The position numbers and the translations under genes were made by a program. The notes beneath the pieces were generated by a model. It made no database searches and was not told where the DNA came from. It worked only from the letters and a program-made list of their open reading frames with translations. Shown in pieces: positions 62,346-64,000 of a stretch of 64,000 bases of DNA (position 1 is its first letter; each line of letters opens with the position of its first letter). Origin of the DNA: Chondrus crispus (lineage: Eukaryota > Rhodophyta > Florideophyceae > Gigartinales > Gigartinaceae); NCBI RefSeq assembly GCF_000350225.1, contig NW_005179203.1, positions 378,443 through 442,442 on the forward strand, given 5' to 3'.

Positions 62346-63067
62346 CGCGTGTGTAACGTGGTGCGGGAGCACATTTGTTGTCAGACGGTTAAGGAGTGGG
62401 ATGGTTACGCGCAGGGAAACCTGATCAAAACGCTTTGGACGCTTGGTAGCACTGTGGCCGACTAGCAATGAAAACAGACGTGTAAGTCACTTGCGACACG
62501 AAACCTGAACTGCACAAGACAGGACGTGCGTCGCATGTCGACCTGCGATTGCTCTCGTGGCTCTACCCTGATAGTGGCGGGCATGTTGTTGATGAGAATT
62601 GATCCTGTACGACTCCAATGCTGGTCCTACATTGCTTAGAGTAGTCCTCCTGGGCCGAAATTTTGAGTTGTGGCACGCGTGATCCTCGAAGGCGACGCCG
62701 TTGATAAATGATGACTCTTTTTCTGGCGATCAACAAGCATCGCAGCCCAGTAGTTGCCGTTAGATGTTTTTGTCCATGGAGATAGACGAAGGCAAGAGAT
62801 AATCGTCGTGAAGCGTGAGCTTTACTCGTGGAGCGGAGGTATGGGTCTGACAGGGGAAGCGGAGAAGTGCCAGCCAAGATGGAGTCATTCCGTGAGACAC
62901 ATTAATTTATTGAAACGCCGGGCCGCCATTGGCCACGAATCAAAAAGCACTCCTTAATTCGGCTCCGCATCGCCTTCTTCAACTTCTCTATCTCCCCTCG
63001 CCGACCGTTTTTGCACACGCCCTGGTTGCCGCATGCGCCACCCAAGTACTAGGAAAAGACGGACGCG
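62346..63067. other. Region between RidA and exosome-like fragment
   Basis: No gene supported; short frames only. No repeat family from the rest of the window recurs here. Confidence 0.35.
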
Positions 63068-63435
63068 ATGAGATACGGACCGCTTTGCAGCGTGACAGCC
63101 GCACCGAAACCCAAGACAAACGAGGCACACACGCGCGGTGACGGGCGCACGGGTTGGGAAGAGCTGCGGCCGGTTTTCCTAAAGGCGTCATTTTGTCCTC
63201 CGCGGCTGGTTCGGCCTACTTCGAAGCCGGAGGCCCAAAAGTGTTCTGCGCGGCGGACGGCCTACGCGCGTGGGCGAACTCGTCGATCGACGCGGTATCG
63301 AACTGCGAGGTGCGGTGGGCGAACTTCTCGGGGCGGCGTGAGGAGGCGCTGGCCGCGGCGGGGGCGAGCGGTCGCGGCCGGGCGAGTCCGGAACGGACAC
63401 GTGCAGGGAGGTCTGCGCGGAAGTGTGCGGCGTAG
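63068..63435 (+). pseudogene. Exosome RNase PH-like subunit (Mtr3/Rrp41 type), 5' fragment
   Basis: The RNA exosome ring subunits share an opening of the form RPxFLKxG, GSAYxExGxxKVxC. Here TGWEELRPVFLKA (frame of 63068) is followed, one frame over, by GVILSSAAGSAYFEAGGPKV and FCAADG, then CEVRWANFSGR. It stops at 63433, inside the repeated leader, so only about the first third of the protein is present. I favour Mtr3/EXOSC6 over Rrp41 because of the FLKAGVILSS stretch, but that is a judgement by eye. Confidence 0.55.
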
Positions 63436-63475
63436 GGACGGGCGGCGCTGGGAGAGGGCTAGATGGGATGCTCGT

Positions 63476-63665
63476 GTGGGGTGAGAGGAGCGGGGGGGAT
63501 GGAAGGAGAGGGACGGATGCATCGGGGCTGTGGCCGGGCGTCGAACTTTGACCTTTTACATTAAACAAAACTTCTCGCACGTTTACAAAATCCCACCACC
63601 ACCCCTCACCTCCGTGAACAGAAGGTGAGGCAACTTAACGCTCGTCTACTACAAGAAGCTACAAA
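63476..63665. other. Short spacer before the transposase
   Basis: GGGTGAGAGGAGCGGGGG then an AT-rich stretch. No gene. Confidence 0.4.
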
Positions 63666-64000
63666 CTACGCATTTGTCATCGGCGGTCGTGTAGGTCCTT
63701 TCTCCTTCACTATATTTTTCAGCACCTCCCTCTTACGGGAGGGAACGGTGCTGCGAGTTCTACGAGCCACAGTTTGCCTACCAGCGACTGCATCTCCGCA
63801 TCGTTCCAGCACAGTTCGGTTAACCTCTTTCATCTCGCCAATGAAACGACCACGATCCATATCTAGTTTCGCGCGTTCTCCCAGTAAATGCGAATCGTTG
63901 ATACCATCCCAAGAGTGCCTTCCTCGCTCGCCATCCTCTTCGATACAATAGTTGTGCAACTTCATACAGACTGACATTATGTTAGAACAGTGGCGCAATG
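63666..64000 (-). CDS. Harbinger-type transposase, C-terminal end, cut by window edge
   Basis: The last 110 or so residues of a minus-strand protein. SVCMKLHNYCIEE is the LHN motif near the end of DDE_Tnp_4 (Harbinger/HARBI1-like) transposases. A basic tail (RRTRSTVPSRKRE) closes it. The catalytic part would lie beyond base 64000. It converges on the ORF at 58865-61021, as in the complete Harbinger at 34252-38105. Confidence 0.6.
   Translation of the reverse strand, partial: LRHCSNIMSVCMKLHNYCIEEDGERGRHSWDGINDSHLLGERAKLDMDRGRFIGEMKEVNRTVLERCGDAVAGRQTVARRTRSTVPSRKREVLKNIVKEKGPTRPPMTNA

Overview
The window is a piece of GC-rich eukaryotic nuclear DNA made almost entirely of transposable elements. 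No rRNA, tRNA or CRISPR is visible. The gene families present (Ty3/gypsy pol with a C-terminal chromodomain, Ty1/copia, PIF/Harbinger, a Sac1 phosphatase, a RidA protein, an exosome RNase PH-like subunit) point to a fungus, fungus-like protist or alga; I cannot name the species. Left to right: a truncated gypsy gag with a 1,040-bp LTR (1-1915); a short gypsy 3' remnant (1916-3003); a non-autonomous LTR element 'beta' (3004-7642); an almost complete 13.4-kb gypsy element 'G1' on the minus strand (7643-21076); and a decayed plus-strand gypsy element 'G3' (21077-49526).

G3 is a nested stack. Inside its antisense ORF sits a second gypsy element 'G2' (26489-46745, minus strand). Inside the spacer of G2 sits a copia element (32515-42016, minus). 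Inside the copia reverse transcriptase gene sits a PIF/Harbinger DNA transposon (34252-38105). A 1.26-kb unclassified insertion splits the 3' LTR of G2. Target-site duplications and reading-frame continuity across the junctions support this order.

The gypsy family (G1, G2, G3) has an unusual layout: LTR, primer-binding site, gag, pol with chromodomain, a pol-tail/polypurine block, a 2-4 kb spacer, a large ORF on the opposite strand, a second copy of the pol-tail/polypurine block, LTR. The antisense ORF product is conserved in protein sequence between G1 and G3 and resembles nothing I recognise. The spacers of G1 and G2 hold arrays of about 54-bp units, each with a GC-rich hairpin; the unrelated element 'gamma' (49895-57163) holds an about 70-bp hairpin array in the equivalent place. 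Gamma carries only a decayed gag-like ORF but has the same 19-nt primer-binding site as the gypsy family, so it may depend on that family's proteins.

The right end (58495-64000) differs: a broken ORF, then fragments of three housekeeping genes (SAC1, RidA, an Mtr3-like exosome subunit), then the end of a Harbinger-type transposase on the minus strand. This could be a gene-capturing DNA transposon cut by the window edge, or a patch of degenerate host genes. Apart from the antisense ORF and pol of G1 and the zinc-finger/Myb-like ORF of the Harbinger element, nearly every coding region is interrupted.
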